A stretch of DNA of 64,000 nucleotides, taken from Pseudomonas californiensis (GTDB lineage Bacteria > Pseudomonadota > Gammaproteobacteria > Pseudomonadales > Pseudomonadaceae). The notes beneath the pieces are model-generated. The model saw only the letters and a program-made list of their open reading frames with translations, did not search any database and was not told the origin of the DNA. Where the stretch lies: contig NZ_JAGTPK010000007.1 in NCBI RefSeq assembly GCF_021147775.1, positions 124,001 through 188,000 of the forward strand. The letters run 5' to 3'. Shown here one piece after another: positions 27,532 to 36,983 of this stretch. Position numbers and translations under genes: made by a program. Within the stretch, counting starts at the first letter, position 1, and each line of letters starts with the position of its first letter.

Positions 27532-28941
27532 TCAGAGCGGTTTGCCGCGGTTGCCATGCTGGCTGACGAAGGCCTGTATGGCTTTCAGGTCATTTGGCAA
27601 AACCGTGCAGCGTTCGTCTCGCTGAAACAAATCAGACAAATGTGCAGGTAGCTCAAGCGCTTTTCCTACACCCGCCTTCAACACTGCGTCAGGGAACTTG
27701 ACCGGATGAGCGGTCCCCAGAATCACCATCGGTGTGTCCAGACTGCGACGGCATTCGCGCGCAGCCTTCACGCCGATCGCGGTGTGCGGATCGAGCAACT
27801 CGCCAGTGTTGGCATACACCTCGGCAATGGTTTCGCACGTCTCTTCGTCAGTCACCGCCAGAGAGTCGAACAACTTGCGGGTTTCGGTCCAGCGTTCTTC
27901 GTCGACGCTGAAACCGCCGCCCTGGCGGAATGTGCTCATCAGCTCGGCAATCGCAGAACCGTTGCGACCGTGCATGTCGAACAACAGACGCTCGAAGTTT
28001 GACGACACCATGATGTCCATCGACGGAGACAGAGTGGCGTGCAGCGTTTCCTTGACGTACTGATTGCCGCTCATGAAACGGTGCAGAATGTCGTTGCGGT
28101 TGGTGGCGACGATCAGTTGATTGACCGGCAGGCCCATGTTGCGAGCCAGATAGCCTGCGAAGATATCGCCGAAGTTACCGGTCGGAACCGAGAACGACAC
28201 CGACCGTGCCGGGCCACCCAGTTGCAGCGATGCATGGAAGTAGTAAACGATCTGGGCCATGATTCGTGCCCAGTTGATCGAGTTGACCGCTACCAGTGGG
28301 GTTCCTTTCAGGAAGCCTTGATCGGCGAAGCTGGCCTTGACCATTTCCTGGCAGTCATCGAAGTTGCCTTCGACTGCAATGTTGTGGATGTTGTCGCCGA
28401 AGATGGTGGTCATCTGGCGACGTTGCACGTCCGAAACGCGATTGTTCGGGTGCAGGATGAAGATGTCGACGTTATCGCAACGACGGCAGCCTTCGATGGC
28501 CGCCGAGCCAGTGTCACCAGAGGTCGCGCCGATGATCACCACACGCTCGCCCCGCTTGGCCAGCACGTAGTCCAGCAAACGACCCAGCAGTTGCAGCGCG
28601 AAGTCCTTGAACGCCAGCGTCGGTCCGTGGAACAGCTCCAGAACCCACTCGTTGCCATTCAACTGACGCAGTGGTGCGACGGCGCTGTGAGCGAAGACAC
28701 CATAGGTTTCTTCAAGGATTTTCTTGAAGTCGGCATCAGGAATGCTGCCAGCCACGAACGGACGCATCACCCGAAACGCCAACTCGTGGTAAGGCAAGCC
28801 AGCCCAGGACGCGATTTCTTCCTGGGTGAAGCGTGGCAGGTTTTCCGGGACGTACAGGCCGCCATCGCTGGCCAGGCCAGTCAGCAGCACTTCTTCAAAA
28901 TTCAATGCCGGCGCTTGGCCGCGGGTACTGATATAGCGCAT
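27532..28941 (-). CDS. thrC: Threonine synthase
   Basis: PLP enzyme converting O-phosphohomoserine to threonine. The 469 residues match the long form of the family. N-terminal MRYISTRGQAPALNFEEVLL, the PLP lysine in GPTLAFKDFALQ, phosphate-binding IGATSGDTGSAAIEG, and GNFGDIFAGYLARNMGLP. It lies 101 bp downstream of hom on the same strand, the usual Pseudomonas hom-thrC arrangement. ATG 28941 follows AAAGG at a slightly long spacing. Confidence 0.98.
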   Translation of the reverse strand: MRYISTRGQAPALNFEEVLLTGLASDGGLYVPENLPRFTQEEIASWAGLPYHELAFRVMRPFVAGSIPDADFKKILEETYGVFAHSAVAPLRQLNGNEWVLELFHGPTLAFKDFALQLLGRLLDYVLAKRGERVVIIGATSGDTGSAAIEGCRRCDNVDIFILHPNNRVSDVQRRQMTTIFGDNIHNIAVEGNFDDCQEMVKASFADQGFLKGTPLVAVNSINWARIMAQIVYYFHASLQLGGPARSVSFSVPTGNFGDIFAGYLARNMGLPVNQLIVATNRNDILHRFMSGNQYVKETLHATLSPSMDIMVSSNFERLLFDMHGRNGSAIAELMSTFRQGGGFSVDEERWTETRKLFDSLAVTDEETCETIAEVYANTGELLDPHTAIGVKAARECRRSLDTPMVILGTAHPVKFPDAVLKAGVGKALELPAHLSDLFQRDERCTVLPNDLKAIQAFVSQHGNRGKPL

Positions 28942-28966
28942 GAGATCAAACCTTTGGTCTGAGCGG

Positions 28967-28994
28967 CAAGCTTGCGGCTACAAGCTTGCAGCTA
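28967..28994. repeat. Short tandem repeat in hom-thrC gap
   Basis: Two adjacent 14-bp copies, CAAGCTTGCGGCTA (28967-28980) and CAAGCTTGCAGCTA (28981-28994), differing at one base, each containing the palindrome CAAGCTTG. Similar AAGCTTGCAGCT-rich stretches occur between genes in Pseudomonas. No function is assigned. Confidence 0.7.
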
Positions 28995-29042
28995 GGTGTC
29001 AATTGCGTGTGTACGGCACGCCGCTCGTGGCGCGCCATTGAC

Positions 29043-30347
29043 TTAATTCAGATGCTCGACGCGAATGCGGACCACAGGGCCGACGACATCCTGCAGGGCT
29101 TCGAGCGCCGTGATGGCGTCATTGATACCCTGCTCCACGACACGGTGCGTCAGCAGAATCATCGGTACCAGGCCGTCGTGCTCTTCGACTTCCTTCTGCA
29201 TGATGGATTCGATATTGATGCCACGCTCGGACAGAATGCTCGCTACCTGCGCCAGAACACCTGGATGGTCCTTGGCCTGGATACGCAGGTAATAAGCGCT
29301 TTCGCATGCTTCGATCGGCAGGATCGGATGGGCAGACAACGAATCAGGCTGGAACGCCAGATGCGGTACGCGGTTCTCCGGATCGCAAGTCATGGCACGC
29401 ACCACGTCCACCAGGTCAGCGATCACCGAAGAAGCAGTCGGCTCCATACCGGCACCAGCGCCGTAGAACAACGTCGAACCCGAGGCGTCACCATTGACCA
29501 TCACCGCGTTCATCACGCCGTTGACGTTGGCGATCAGGCGATCTGCCGGGATCAGGGTCGGGTGCACGCGCAGCTCGATGCCTTGCGCGGTGCTGCGCGC
29601 AACACCCAGATGCTTGATACGGTAGCCCAGCGCCTCTGCGTAGTTCACGTCAGCGGTGGTCAGCTTGGTGATGCCTTCGGTATAAGCCTTGTCGAACTGC
29701 AACGGGATACCGAATGCGATCGATGCAAGGATAGTCAGTTTGTGCGCAGCATCGATGCCTTCAACGTCGAAAGTCGGGTCTACTTCGGCGTAACCCAGCG
29801 CCTGGGCTTCAGCAAGAACGTCCGGGAAGGCACGGCCTTTTTCACGCATTTCAGTCAGGATGAAGTTGCCTGTGCCGTTGATGATCCCGGCAACCCAATT
29901 GATGCGGTTGGCAGACAGACCTTCGCGGATGGCCTTGATGACCGGGATCCCGCCTGCAACGGCGGCTTCAAAGGCAACGATCACGCCCTTTTCACGTGCC
30001 TTGGCAAAGATCTCGTTACCGTGAACGGCGATCAGCGCCTTGTTGGCAGTAACAACATGCTTGCCGTTCTCGATGGCCTTGAGGACCAATTCACGGGCGA
30101 CGGTATAACCGCCGATCAGCTCAACAATGATGTCGATTTCAGGGTTGGTCGCAACGGCAAACACGTCGCTGGTCGTAGGCGTACCGGCAATCTGGCAGTT
30201 GGGGTTTGGCGTACGAACCGCAATTTGCGCGACTTCGATTCCACGCCCGGCACGGCGGGCAATCTCCTCGGCGTTACGCTGAAGTACGTTGAAAGTACCG
30301 CCACCGACAGTACCCAGCCCACATATGCCTACTTTGACCGGTTTCAC
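29043..30347 (-). CDS. hom: Homoserine dehydrogenase
   Basis: Reduces aspartate semialdehyde to homoserine, the branch point to threonine and methionine. The 434 residues have the N-terminal NAD(P) fold (VGICGLGTVGGGTF), the catalytic region (VAGIINGTGNFILTEM; DVEGIDAAHKL) and a C-terminal ACT domain (AKDHPGVLAQVASILSERG), suggesting threonine feedback. The start is GTG 30347, with GGGGAG 7 nt upstream. Two terminator-like hairpins stand immediately in front of it. Confidence 0.98.
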   Translation of the reverse strand: MKPVKVGICGLGTVGGGTFNVLQRNAEEIARRAGRGIEVAQIAVRTPNPNCQIAGTPTTSDVFAVATNPEIDIIVELIGGYTVARELVLKAIENGKHVVTANKALIAVHGNEIFAKAREKGVIVAFEAAVAGGIPVIKAIREGLSANRINWVAGIINGTGNFILTEMREKGRAFPDVLAEAQALGYAEVDPTFDVEGIDAAHKLTILASIAFGIPLQFDKAYTEGITKLTTADVNYAEALGYRIKHLGVARSTAQGIELRVHPTLIPADRLIANVNGVMNAVMVNGDASGSTLFYGAGAGMEPTASSVIADLVDVVRAMTCDPENRVPHLAFQPDSLSAHPILPIEACESAYYLRIQAKDHPGVLAQVASILSERGINIESIMQKEVEEHDGLVPMILLTHRVVEQGINDAITALEALQDVVGPVVRIRVEHLN

Positions 30348-30361
30348 TGATGAACTCCCCG

Positions 30362-30387
30362 AAAAACAGCCGATCCTGAATCGGCTG
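30362..30387 (-). terminator. Hairpin with T-run immediately upstream of hom
   Basis: CAGCCGAT (30367-30374) / ATCGGCTG (30380-30387), 5-nt loop. Read leftward it is followed by TTTTTC and then, within about 13 nt, the hom start region. It has the form of an intrinsic terminator for dsbC or of an attenuator for hom. Confidence 0.65.
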
Positions 30388-30390
30388 TGG

Positions 30391-30417
30391 AAAACAGTCG
30401 TGTATCACCACACGACT
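30391..30417 (-). terminator. Second hairpin with T-run, dsbC-hom gap
   Basis: AGTCGTGT (30396-30403) / ACACGACT (30410-30417), 6-nt loop, followed leftward by GTTTT. It is the first of two terminator-like structures met by transcription leaving dsbC. Confidence 0.6.
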
Positions 30418-30482
30418 ACTGTTAGGCGCGACGACGACAGCGCCGCCGTCCCGGACCGTGAGGCGGACCTCACGAAGTGCAA

Positions 30483-31223
30483 CTATTTGGCGCCCATCGC
30501 CAGCTTGGCCACCTGGGCCGCAGGCTGATAACCCGGAATGACCTGACCGTCAGCCAGCACGATGGCCGGTGTGCCGTTGACGCCGATGGATTGACCCATC
30601 TCGTACTGCTTGGTCACAGGGTTGTCACACTTGGCAGCCTTGATGTCCTTGCCATCGACCATGCGGTCCATGGCGGCCTTGCGGTCCTTGGAACACCAGA
30701 CAGCCTGCAATTGCTCGTCACCCGGCGAACCCAGACCCTGACGCGGGAAGGCCAGGTAACGGACTTCGATGCCCATCTTGTTCAACTGCCCGACTTCTTC
30801 GTGCAGCTTGTGGCAATACGGGCAAGTGGTGTCGGTGAAGACCGTGATGTGCGACTTGGTTTCGCCAATCGCCGGATACACGACCATATCCGTTGCCGGA
30901 ATGGCGTTGATGGTTTTGGAAATGGCCAGACGCTCGGTCTTCTCGGTCAGGTTGACCGGCTTGCCATTCTGAACCTGAAACAGGTAACCCTGGACCACAA
31001 ACTGGCCGTCGGCGCTGGCATACAGCACGCGGCCGCCCTTGAGTTTGACTTCGTACAGACCATTGAGAGGGCTTGGTGCGATGCTCTCGACCGGCAGTTC
31101 AAGCTTGAGCGAATCAAGGGTCTTGCGAATAGCCTGATCGGGTGCTGCATCAGCCAGGGCGAACGTACTGAACATACCGGCCATTACAACAACGGCGGCA
31201 GAGAAAAGCTGAGGCAAGCGCAT
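30483..31223 (-). CDS. dsbC: Periplasmic disulfide isomerase DsbC
   Basis: Rearranges wrong disulfides in periplasmic proteins. ATG 31223 has AGGAGT 4 nt upstream and gives 246 residues; the longer open frame to 31373 is ignored. The signal peptide MRLPQLFSAAVVVMAGMFST...ALA is followed by the N-terminal dimerisation domain and a thioredoxin-fold domain with active site TTCPYCHKLHEEV. A second Cys pair (Cys in AVWCSKD and AAKCDNP) matches the structural disulfide of DsbC. It lies between xerD and hom, as in other pseudomonads. Confidence 0.97.
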   Translation of the reverse strand: MRLPQLFSAAVVVMAGMFSTFALADAAPDQAIRKTLDSLKLELPVESIAPSPLNGLYEVKLKGGRVLYASADGQFVVQGYLFQVQNGKPVNLTEKTERLAISKTINAIPATDMVVYPAIGETKSHITVFTDTTCPYCHKLHEEVGQLNKMGIEVRYLAFPRQGLGSPGDEQLQAVWCSKDRKAAMDRMVDGKDIKAAKCDNPVTKQYEMGQSIGVNGTPAIVLADGQVIPGYQPAAQVAKLAMGAK

Positions 31224-31369
31224 GAAAACTCCTATGACGGCGGACTGACTGACCACTGCAAAAACAAAGAGGACCAGCCTCGATCTGCGAAACCGGCAAA
31301 GCCTATCACATAAGGCCTGTAACACCGACCCACCGTGACGTAAGACAAGGCTTATATTGCACCGGATTA

Positions 31370-32266
31370 TCATCCACGCGGGTGATGTTTCGCGTGCATG
31401 TCCTGCAGTCGGGCGCGTGCGACGTGCGTGTAGATCTGGGTCGTCGAAAGGTCGCTGTGCCCCAGCAGCATCTGCACCACGCGCAAATCCGCGCCGTGGT
31501 TGAGCAAATGAGTGGCAAACGCGTGCCGCAGGGTGTGCGGCGACAGGGCTTTGCCGATACCGGCCACTGCGGCGTGGTGCTTGATGCGGTGCCAGAATGT
31601 CTGACGAGTCATCTGTTCGCCACGCAGACTGGGAAACAGTACATCGCTGGGGCGCCCGCCCAGCAATTCGTCGCGCGCCCCACGCATATAGCGCTCAACC
31701 CAGACGATCGCTTCTTCGCCCATGGGCACCAGCCGCTCCTTGCTGCCCTTGCCCATCACGCGCAATACACCCTGACGCAAATTCACCTGCTCCAGCGTCA
31801 GGCTGATCAACTCGGTGACGCGCAAGCCGCACGCATATAGAACCTCCAGCATTGCGCGGTCACGCTCACCAATTGCCTCGCTCAGGTCCGGCGCAGCCAG
31901 CAGAGACTCGACGTCGGCTTCGGACAGAGACTTGGGCAACGGCTTGCCCAGTTGCGGCATGTCGATCTGCAGGGTCGGATCGACAGCGATCAGTTTTTCA
32001 CGCAGCAGGTAGCGATAGAAGCCCCGAGCACCTGAAAGAAATCGCGCGGTAGAGCGTGGCTTGTAAGCCTGATCAACACGCCAGGCCAGATGATCAAGAA
32101 TAACCTCGCGCCCGGCACCGACAAGGTCCACGTGACGCTCCTGCAACCAGCCGTTGAACAGGACCAGATCACTGCGATAAGCATCGCGCGTGTTATCGGA
32201 GAGACCTTTTTCCAGCCAGAGGGCATCCAGAAACTGGTCGATCAGCGGGTGGTCAATGGCAGACAT
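31370..32266 (-). CDS. xerD: Site-specific tyrosine recombinase XerD
   Basis: Resolves chromosome dimers at dif with XerC. The ATG at 32266 (MSAIDHPLIDQFL) gives 298 residues, the standard length. There is a SAM-like N-terminal DNA-binding domain, then the catalytic domain with Arg in YACGLRVTELISL, SPHTLRHAFATHLL (His/Arg), LGHSDLSTTQIY (His) and the nucleophile Tyr in TQIYTHV. No mobile-element context; this is the housekeeping enzyme. Confidence 0.97.
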   Translation of the reverse strand: MSAIDHPLIDQFLDALWLEKGLSDNTRDAYRSDLVLFNGWLQERHVDLVGAGREVILDHLAWRVDQAYKPRSTARFLSGARGFYRYLLREKLIAVDPTLQIDMPQLGKPLPKSLSEADVESLLAAPDLSEAIGERDRAMLEVLYACGLRVTELISLTLEQVNLRQGVLRVMGKGSKERLVPMGEEAIVWVERYMRGARDELLGGRPSDVLFPSLRGEQMTRQTFWHRIKHHAAVAGIGKALSPHTLRHAFATHLLNHGADLRVVQMLLGHSDLSTTQIYTHVARARLQDMHAKHHPRG

Positions 32267-32320
32267 GGTTACGGGTACTCGTATGACGCCAAAAGGGCGA
32301 CTCATCAAACAGCAGACAGC

Positions 32321-32346
32321 AAAAAGGCAGCCCGAAGGCTGCCTTT
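32321..32346 (-). terminator. Terminator of the rpsP-rplS operon
   Basis: GGCAGCC (32326-32332), CGAA loop, GGCTGCC (32337-32343), flanked by A5 and T3. Read leftward, the stem with a TTCG tetraloop ends in TTTTT, 22 bp after the rplS stop. Confidence 0.88.
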
Positions 32347-32367
32347 CTTATGCATCGAAAAACTGTA

Positions 32368-32718
32368 TCAGGACAGTTTTTCCTTGATGCGAGCTGCTTT
32401 ACCGGACAGGTCACGCAGGTAGTACAGTTTGGCCTTGCGAACGTCACCGCGACGTTTCACAGCCATGCTGTCGATTTGCGGGCTGTAGGTCTGGAAAGTA
32501 CGCTCAACGCCAACACCGTTGGAGATTTTACGAACAGTGAAAGCACTGTTCACGCCACGGTTACGCTTGGCAATTACAACGCCTTCGAACGCTTGCAGAC
32601 GCGCGCGGTCGCCTTCCTTCACTTTCACCTGAACGACAACAGTGTCGCCTGGGGCAAAGGTAGGGATCTCTTTGGTCATCTGCTCTGCTTCGAGGGCAAG
32701 AATGATTTTGTTAGTCAT
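32368..32718 (-). CDS. rplS: 50S ribosomal protein L19
   Basis: Large-subunit protein near the 30S-50S interface. The ATG at 32718 has AGGAG upstream and yields 116 residues ([18 protein letters not shown]). Typical L19 blocks are [39 protein letters not shown] and [19 protein letters not shown]. It is last in the operon with rpsP, rimM and trmD and is followed by a terminator. Confidence 0.98.
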   Translation of the reverse strand: MTNKIILALEAEQMTKEIPTFAPGDTVVVQVKVKEGDRARLQAFEGVVIAKRNRGVNSAFTVRKISNGVGVERTFQTYSPQIDSMAVKRRGDVRKAKLYYLRDLSGKAARIKEKLS

Positions 32719-32762
32719 GCTGGTGCTCCTAAGGTAATCCGTATGGATCAACCATCGATACG

Positions 32763-33515
32763 TTAACTATCGTCCCGCTCGCGGATGTATTCCGCCAGCA
32801 GCTTCTTCTCTTCTCCAGAAAGCGAGCGGCTTTCCAGAAGATCAGCCCGTCGTTCGTAGGTCCGCCCAAGGGACTGCTGCAAACGCCAACGCCGGATGTG
32901 CGCGTGATTGCCACTTAGCAACACGTCGGGAACACGCTGATCCGCATACACCTCAGGTCGGGTGTAGTGCGGGCAATCCAGCAGACCATCCGTGAAGGAA
33001 TCTTCCTCCGCGGAGTCCACATGCCCTAAAGCTCCAGGCAGCAGCCGCGTAACCGCGTCAATCAGGACCATCGCCGGCAGCTCGCCACCGGAAAGAACAT
33101 AGTCACCAATCGACCACTCTTCATCGACATGAGCCTCAATAAAGCGCTCGTCAATGCCTTCATAACGACCGGCGATGAGGATAATCGCTTCCTCCTGCGC
33201 CAGTTCGCGTACCGCAGACTGATTCAGTTGGCGGCCTTGTGGCGACAGGTAAATAACCTTCGCCGCATCCCCTGCCGCTTGTCTGGCCTGAACCAGAGCA
33301 TCTTCAAGGGGCTTGATCTTCATCACCATGCCCGGACCACCGCCAAATGGGCGATCATCCACAGTGTGATGACGATCAGTGGTGTAATCCCGCGGATTCC
33401 AACAGGTGAGCTGCAACAGCCCCTGTTTCACCGCACGGCTGGTAATGCCGTATTCGCTGATGGCGGAAAACATCTCGGGAAACAGACTGATGACTTCTAT
33501 GCGTAGGCTAGCCAT
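32763..33515 (-). CDS. trmD: tRNA (guanine-N1)-methyltransferase TrmD
   Basis: Methylates G37 of tRNAs reading CNN codons, protecting the reading frame. ATG 33515 gives 250 residues. SPOUT-family knot elements are present: [52 protein letters not shown] and [19 protein letters not shown]. It begins 5 bp after the rimM stop, in the conserved operon order. Confidence 0.98.
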   Translation of the reverse strand: MASLRIEVISLFPEMFSAISEYGITSRAVKQGLLQLTCWNPRDYTTDRHHTVDDRPFGGGPGMVMKIKPLEDALVQARQAAGDAAKVIYLSPQGRQLNQSAVRELAQEEAIILIAGRYEGIDERFIEAHVDEEWSIGDYVLSGGELPAMVLIDAVTRLLPGALGHVDSAEEDSFTDGLLDCPHYTRPEVYADQRVPDVLLSGNHAHIRRWRLQQSLGRTYERRADLLESRSLSGEEKKLLAEYIRERDDS

Positions 33516-33520
33516 GGCAC

Positions 33521-34060
33521 TCAGAAGTCCGCATCCCAATCCACCTTCATCTCGCCAGCACCCAGGTCGACTGCCAACACGCATTGCTCCGTATAGGGCA
33601 ACAGGCGTTCACGATCATCCAGGCTACCCGCGCAGGGCTTTACAACCATTACATCGTTCGAACCGGTTTCGAGCAGGTGATCGATTTTCCCGAGCAATTG
33701 CCCAAGTTGATCAATGACCTTTAGGCCTTCAAGCTGGTACCAGTAGTACTCGCCATCGTCCAGATCAGGGAACAGGTTACGCGGCACGCAGATTTCGTAA
33801 CCGGAGAGAAGACGAGCTTCTTCGCGATCATCGAGACCTTTGAGCTTTGCGACCAGAAACTTGCTTTGCAAGCGTCCACTGACCAGCTCAACCTGCTTCT
33901 CAACGCTGCCTTCGCGCCGAAGCGTCCAGGTTTTGTAGTCCAACAGGTTTCCAATCGGATCAGTAAAGGAAAAGACCTTCACTTCGCCGCGAACGCCATG
34001 AACTGAGTAAATCTTGCCAATGACGATCAGATCGTCGGCAGGTGCAGGCGTCGCGTTCAT
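33521..34060 (-). CDS. rimM: 16S rRNA processing / 30S maturation factor RimM
   Basis: Assists assembly of the 30S head around S19. The 179 residues have the N-terminal RimM beta-barrel ([20 protein letters not shown]) and a PRC-barrel C-terminal domain ([26 protein letters not shown]). It lies 5 bp downstream of rpsP and 5 bp upstream of trmD, so translation is likely coupled. Confidence 0.97.
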   Translation of the reverse strand: MNATPAPADDLIVIGKIYSVHGVRGEVKVFSFTDPIGNLLDYKTWTLRREGSVEKQVELVSGRLQSKFLVAKLKGLDDREEARLLSGYEICVPRNLFPDLDDGEYYWYQLEGLKVIDQLGQLLGKIDHLLETGSNDVMVVKPCAGSLDDRERLLPYTEQCVLAVDLGAGEMKVDWDADF

Positions 34061-34065
34061 AAGAC

Positions 34066-34323
34066 TCAGGCCGCGGCCTTTGCCTTGTTGTGCTCTTTGA
34101 GCAGCTGTGCAACGCGCTCAGAAGTTTGTGCACCTACGCTCAACCAGTAGTTGACGCGCTCTTCGTTAACGGACAAACGGATTTCCTGACCACGGGCAAC
34201 CGGGTTGAAGAAACCAACCTGTTCCTTGTGGGAACCGTCACGAGCGTTGCGGCTGTCGGTTACGGTCAAGTGGTAAAACGGGCGCTTTTTGGAGCCGCCA
34301 AGGGCAAGACGGATGGTTAGCAT
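34066..34323 (-). CDS. rpsP: 30S ribosomal protein S16
   Basis: An 85-residue protein from ATG 34323 ([19 protein letters not shown]), with AGGAA upstream at slightly long spacing. It carries the conserved S16 segments [20 protein letters not shown] and [19 protein letters not shown]. First gene of the rpsP-rimM-trmD-rplS operon, with a promoter about 70 bp upstream. Confidence 0.98.
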   Translation of the reverse strand: MLTIRLALGGSKKRPFYHLTVTDSRNARDGSHKEQVGFFNPVARGQEIRLSVNEERVNYWLSVGAQTSERVAQLLKEHNKAKAAA

Positions 34324-34395
34324 TGAACATCGTTCCTGTAGTCGGTGCTGCAAATCTAAGATGCACAGCGGGCATAGGTGCCCGAAAGGCCGCAT

Positions 34396-34423
34396 ATTCT
34401 AAGGAATATCCCGACTTTTGCAA
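34396..34423 (-). promoter_or_regulatory. Sigma-70 promoter of the rpsP operon
   Basis: On the minus strand, TTGCAA (34423-34418), a 16-bp spacer and TAGAAT (34401-34396), placed about 73 bp before the rpsP start. The position and good match make it the likely operon promoter. Confidence 0.6.
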
Positions 34424-34492
34424 ATGTCTTTTTCCGGCGCCTATCGGCATGCCTTCCAGATTTGCCAAGGAGCTGTCGGTATGACAGCGAGT

Positions 34493-34514
34493 AGAAGCCC
34501 GCAAAACGCGGGCT
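34493..34514 (-). terminator. Hairpin terminator downstream of ffh
   Basis: AGCCCGC (34496-34502) / GCGGGCT (34508-34514), 5-nt loop, followed leftward by TCTAC. The T-run is weak. It separates ffh from the rpsP operon promoter. Confidence 0.6.
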
Positions 34515-34568
34515 GGCTGAGGGTTACCCCTCATGTGGGACGCGCGCAGCATAACGCGCGCGACTCAA

Positions 34569-35945
34569 TCACATCTTTGGCATGCCGCCGCCGGGGAGCA
34601 TTCCGCCCATCCCGCGCATCATTTTTGCCATTCCGCCTTTGGCAGAGAATTTTTTCATCATCTTCTGCATCTGCTTGTGCTGCTTGATCAGGCGCCCGAT
34701 ATCCTGCACCTGAGTGCCTGAACCCATCGCGATACGACGCTTGCGCGAACCACTGATCAGGTCCGGGTCACGACGTTCGGCCGGTGTCATCGAGTTGATG
34801 ATGGCTTCCATCTGCTTGAACTGCTTCTCGGCTGCGCCCTGGGCATTGCCCATCTGGGACAGGTTCACACCACCGATGCTGGGCAGCTTGTCCATCAGGC
34901 CACCAAGGCCGCCCATGTTCTTCATCTGTTGCAGCTGGTCGCGGAAGTCTTCGAGATCGAAGCCTTTGCCCTTCTTGAGCTTTTTCGCCAGCTTGTCGGC
35001 TTTATCCTTGTCGAGGGTCTGTTCGGCCTGCTCGATCAGGCTGAGCACATCGCCCATGCCCAGGATTCGCGACGCAATACGGTCCGGGTGGAATGGCTCG
35101 AGCGCATCGCTCTTCTCGCCCATACCGATGAATTTGATCGGTTTGCCGGTGATCGCGCGCACCGACAGTGCAGCACCACCTCGTGCATCACCATCGACCT
35201 TGGTGAGGATCACACCCGTGAGTGGCAGCGCATCACCAAACGCCTTGGCGGTGTTGGCCGCATCCTGACCGGTCATGGCGTCTACGACAAACAACGTCTC
35301 GACCGGCTTGACCGCGGCATGCAATGCCTGGATCTCGCCCATCATCTCGGCGTCGATGTGCAAGCGACCGGCGGTGTCGACGATCACGACATCAATGAAT
35401 TTGAGCTTTGCTTCTTTAATCGCAGCCTGCGCGATGTCCACCGGCTTCTGGCTGACGTCGGACGCAAAGAACGTGACACCGATATCATTGGCCAGCGTTT
35501 CGAGCTGCTTGATGGCTGCGGGACGATAAACGTCGACCGAAACGACCATCACGGTCTTCTTCTTGCGCTCTTTAAGGAAGCGCGCCAGCTTGCCAGCCGT
35601 TGTGGTCTTGCCCGCACCTTGCAGACCGGCCATCAATACGACGGCAGGCGGAGTGACGTTGAGCACCAGATCTTCGTTGGCGGCGCCCATCAGGCTTTCG
35701 AGTTCGGCCTGGACGATTTTCACGAACGCCTGGCCCGGCGTCAGGCTGCGCGACACCTCGGTGCCGACAGCACGCTCCTTGACGTTGTTGACGAAGTCTT
35801 TGACCACCGGCAAGGCGACGTCGGCTTCAAGCAACGCCATACGCACTTCGCGCAAGGTATCTTTGATGTTGTCCTCGTTCAGCTTGGCCTTGCCAGTCAC
35901 GTGGCGAAGCGTCTGCGAGAGGCGGTCAGTCAGATTTTCAAACAT
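34569..35945 (-). CDS. ffh: Signal recognition particle protein Ffh
   Basis: GTPase that, with 4.5S RNA, delivers nascent membrane proteins to FtsY. The ATG at 35945 has AAAGGA upstream and gives 458 residues (MFENLTDRLSQTLRHVTGK). N-domain helices are followed by the G-domain motifs GLQGAGKTTTAGKLA, DTAGRLHIDAEM and TKVDGDARGG, and a methionine-rich M-domain with MGSGTQVQDIGRLIKQH and a Gly/Met tail. The upstream TATAAT at 36045 may be its -10 box. Confidence 0.98.
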   Translation of the reverse strand: MFENLTDRLSQTLRHVTGKAKLNEDNIKDTLREVRMALLEADVALPVVKDFVNNVKERAVGTEVSRSLTPGQAFVKIVQAELESLMGAANEDLVLNVTPPAVVLMAGLQGAGKTTTAGKLARFLKERKKKTVMVVSVDVYRPAAIKQLETLANDIGVTFFASDVSQKPVDIAQAAIKEAKLKFIDVVIVDTAGRLHIDAEMMGEIQALHAAVKPVETLFVVDAMTGQDAANTAKAFGDALPLTGVILTKVDGDARGGAALSVRAITGKPIKFIGMGEKSDALEPFHPDRIASRILGMGDVLSLIEQAEQTLDKDKADKLAKKLKKGKGFDLEDFRDQLQQMKNMGGLGGLMDKLPSIGGVNLSQMGNAQGAAEKQFKQMEAIINSMTPAERRDPDLISGSRKRRIAMGSGTQVQDIGRLIKQHKQMQKMMKKFSAKGGMAKMMRGMGGMLPGGGMPKM

Positions 35946-36044
35946 GCGCGATCCTTTCAGGCTCTCGTCGAACCCCGGTTGATGCGGCCCGGCCCGTGAT
36001 GCAGAAATGGCGCTCGGCGAGCCTGCGGCTTGAGCAGGTCGCGG

Positions 36045-36050
36045 ATTATA
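36045..36050 (-). promoter_or_regulatory. -10 element, probable ffh promoter
   Basis: TATAAT on the minus strand, about 100 bp upstream of the ffh start and in the gap between divergent ffh and the CcsA-like gene. The -35 side is poor, so this is tentative. Confidence 0.35.
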
Positions 36051-36158
36051 GCGAAGACTCTGTCGCACGGACACCATGCAGACTGCTTCTGTGGTCTTTC
36101 GTGATTTGTGGGTTCTATGCCAAACTCAGCGTCTTTTCAGGCCCGTCCATCAGGATCT

Positions 36159-36971
36159 ATGTTCCCTTTGCCACCCAGCCTGCTCACCAGCCTCGCCGCC
36201 GCCAGCCTTTACGCCGCTGCGACCGTCTATCAGGGTCTTCGCCTGAGCCAGAGAGCCAAGCCTGATAAAAGGCTGCTTTGCCTGCTCGGCACCCTGGCGG
36301 TCATCGCTCATGCCATAGGTCTTTTCTCCCAGCTTGCGCGACCGGCAGGCCTGGGCCTGGACTTCTTCAACTCGGCCAGCCTTATTGCCGCGTCAGTGAT
36401 TGCAGTGACGCTGATCGCCACCGCCCGCATCCCGGTGGAAAATCTTCTGGTGCTGCTGTTCCCTCTGGGCATGGTCACGGTACTGCTGGCGCAGTTCGCG
36501 CCAAGCGGTACGGTGCAGCCGATCATGGAAGAGCCCGGCATCCTCAGCCACATTCTATTGTCGCTGCTGGCATACGGCATGTTTACAATTGCCGCTTTTC
36601 AGGCATTGCTGCTGTTGCTGCAGGATCACCAGCTAAAGAACAAGCACCCCGCCGGACTGATCAAAAACTTCCCACCCCTGCAGACCATGGAGAGCCTGCT
36701 GTTCGGTTTTCTGTGGGCAGGCTGGACCCTGCTGTCGCTGTCGCTGCTCTCGGGCTGGCTGTTTGTAGAGAACCTGTTCGCTCAGCACCTGGTGCATAAA
36801 ACCCTGCTCGCCTGCCTTGCGTGGGTGGTGTTCAGTGTTCTGCTTTGGGGGCGCAACCGCCTGGGATGGCGCGGACACAAGGCCATTCGCTGGACGCTGG
36901 GCGGCTTTTGCCTGCTGATGCTGGCCTATTTCGGCAGCAAGCTGGTACGCGAATTCATTCTGCATATCTGA
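36159..36971 (+). CDS. CcsA/YpjD-like cytochrome c assembly membrane protein
   Basis: A 270-residue integral membrane protein with about eight hydrophobic helices (SLLTSLAAASLYAAATVYQG; VLLFPLGMVTVLLAQF; WTLLSLSLLSGWLF). It belongs to the CcsA/CcmC-like family, several members of which act in haem delivery for cytochrome c; the Pseudomonas YpjD-type protein next to ffh is not characterised. The start at ATG 36159 follows AGGA; the frame opens earlier at 36108. It is divergent from ffh and followed 12 bp later by the CorC-like gene, so the two form an operon. Confidence 0.85.
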   Translation: MFPLPPSLLTSLAAASLYAAATVYQGLRLSQRAKPDKRLLCLLGTLAVIAHAIGLFSQLARPAGLGLDFFNSASLIAASVIAVTLIATARIPVENLLVLLFPLGMVTVLLAQFAPSGTVQPIMEEPGILSHILLSLLAYGMFTIAAFQALLLLLQDHQLKNKHPAGLIKNFPPLQTMESLLFGFLWAGWTLLSLSLLSGWLFVENLFAQHLVHKTLLACLAWVVFSVLLWGRNRLGWRGHKAIRWTLGGFCLLMLAYFGSKLVREFILHI

Positions 36972-36983
36972 CGGGCGACGATC

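Noticed and set aside
28039..28962. 307-codon frame opposite thrC
   Set aside because: Antisense shadow of a well-identified gene, produced by GC-rich codon bias. The same holds for long frames opposite hom, purL, ffh, guaA and guaB.
31370..32266. Integrase of a mobile element
   Set aside because: Length, motifs and neighbours identify the housekeeping recombinase XerD; no attachment repeats or cargo genes.
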